From Candidatus Sumerlaeota bacterium (GTDB lineage Bacteria > Bacillota > SLNR01): DNA of 34,289 bases. How positions within the stretch are numbered: the stretch's first letter is position 1; every line of letters starts with the position of its first letter. The notes under the pieces are model-generated. The model did not search any database. It was not told the origin of the DNA and worked only from the letters and a program-made list of their open reading frames with translations. This document shows, piece by piece, positions 33,628 through 34,289 of the stretch. The DNA lies in contig SLNR01000116.1 in the NCBI GenBank assembly GCA_007132905.1, positions 1 through 34,289 on the forward strand. The letters run 5' to 3'. The position numbers and the translations under genes are program-made.

Positions 33628-34289
33628 GTGAAACACGGGGTTAAAAGGGTAATTGTAATCGTGTTGGATGGGGTCGGGGTGGGAGCCGCTCACGATGCTG
33701 ATCTTTATGGCGACCAGGGAAGCGACACTTTAGGAAACATCTCGCAAATTATTGCCGATTTTACCCTCCCCAATATGAATCTGCTAGGCTTGGGCAAGTT
33801 GAATGATAAATACAGAAAGGCAAACAAAAATAACGAATTAACGGAGAATCTCGTAGGCGGTTTTGGCAAAATGCAGGAGGAGTCTCCGGGGAAAGATACG
33901 ACTACCGGGCATTGGGAATTGATGGGGATAATACTGAAAGAACCTTTCCCGGTTTATCCAGATGGCTTTCCAAAAGAAATAATGGATGAGTTTGTTTCTA
34001 GAACCGGGCACGGGTATTTAGGCAACACAGCCGCGTCTGGAACAGAGATCATAAAAGACCTTGGAGGAAAACATCTGCAGTCAGGGGAATTGATAGTCTA
34101 TACTTCTGCAGACAGTGTGTTTCAAATAGCGGCCCATGAAAAAATCATTTCCTTAGATACACTCTATAAGTATTGTAAAATTGCAAGAGAGATTTTAGAT
34201 GATGAACATGCTGTCAGCCGTGTCATTGCGAGGCCTTTTGCAGGTGAGCCGGGTTCCTTTTACCGTACAAACAGTAGAAAGGACTTCAG
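33628..34289 (+). CDS. deoB: Phosphopentomutase (5' part, cut by window edge)
   Basis: The reading frame runs open from GTG 33628 (AAAGGAG 10 nt before) to the end of the window, giving about 220 residues of a roughly 390-aa protein. It is of the alkaline-phosphatase superfamily. The metal Asp is in VIVLDGVGVGAAHDADLYGD, the phosphorylated Thr is in SPGKDTTTGHWELMG, and YPDGFP, GNTAASGTEI and YTSADSVFQIAAHE follow. It interconverts ribose-1-phosphate and ribose-5-phosphate in nucleoside salvage. xerD-deoB is the Bacillus order, where purine phosphorylase and dacF follow. Confidence 0.95.
   Translation, partial: MKHGVKRVIVIVLDGVGVGAAHDADLYGDQGSDTLGNISQIIADFTLPNMNLLGLGKLNDKYRKANKNNELTENLVGGFGKMQEESPGKDTTTGHWELMGIILKEPFPVYPDGFPKEIMDEFVSRTGHGYLGNTAASGTEIIKDLGGKHLQSGELIVYTSADSVFQIAAHEKIISLDTLYKYCKIAREILDDEHAVSRVIARPFAGEPGSFYRTNSRKDF

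Overview
The window is a chromosomal segment of an AT-rich, low-GC Firmicute of the Clostridia type. Supporting evidence is the strong AGGAGG-type ribosome binding sites, frequent TTG/GTG starts, a tryptophan T-box leader, S-layer homology (SLH) domains, Spo0A, and a long block of genes in the order known from Bacillus and Clostridia. I cannot name a species. Almost everything after position 10,300 reads on the + strand. I see no tRNA, rRNA, insertion sequence, prophage or CRISPR array.

Region 1 (1-9,800) is accessory cell-surface DNA. On the minus strand are a small charged protein, a secreted SLH protein with a FlgD-like Ig segment, and a small membrane-anchored companion. A 0.5 kb regulatory intergenic region separates these from a complete-looking Gram-positive Tad/Flp pilus operon on the + strand: cpaB, tadZ/cpaE, tadA/cpaF, tadB, tadC, flp pilin, tadE and a tadG-like gene, closed by a terminator. 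No prepilin peptidase (TadV/CpaA) or secretin is present. The intergenic region carries a two-unit tandem repeat, a near-palindrome just upstream of a good sigma-A promoter, and a leader of about 230 nt.

Region 2 (9,900-16,200) holds a minus-strand DUF2103 gene, then fhs-folD (one-carbon/tetrahydrofolate), a Trp T-box with trpS, aroQ and an M24 aminopeptidase.

Region 3 (16,200-34,289) is the conserved core block: efp, a CD1247-type protein, fur, asp23, amaP, DUF2273, nusB, xseA-xseB, a DUF212 membrane protein, dxs, tlyA, nadK, mnmM(ytqB), argR, recN, a cysteine synthase-like gene, spo0A, an M42 peptidase, a NUDIX hydrolase, xerD and the start of deoB. These genes cover translation factors, envelope stress, DNA repair, isoprenoid and NADP synthesis, arginine control and chromosome resolution.

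The most striking observation is what is missing from region 3. In Bacillus subtilis and many Clostridia the same framework carries spoIIIAA-AH (between efp and asp23), spoIVB (between recN and spo0A) and spoIIM (between the NUDIX gene and xerD). All three slots lack the sporulation genes here, although spo0A is intact. The ispA and accBC slots are empty too. This points either to a lineage that lost sporulation but kept Spo0A for other control, or to wholesale relocation of these genes. Other points worth checking are the regulatory region of the Tad/SLH locus, the GTA codon where a start codon is expected in the small membrane protein, and two gene-free stretches with hairpins (18,339-18,633 and 24,717-25,354).
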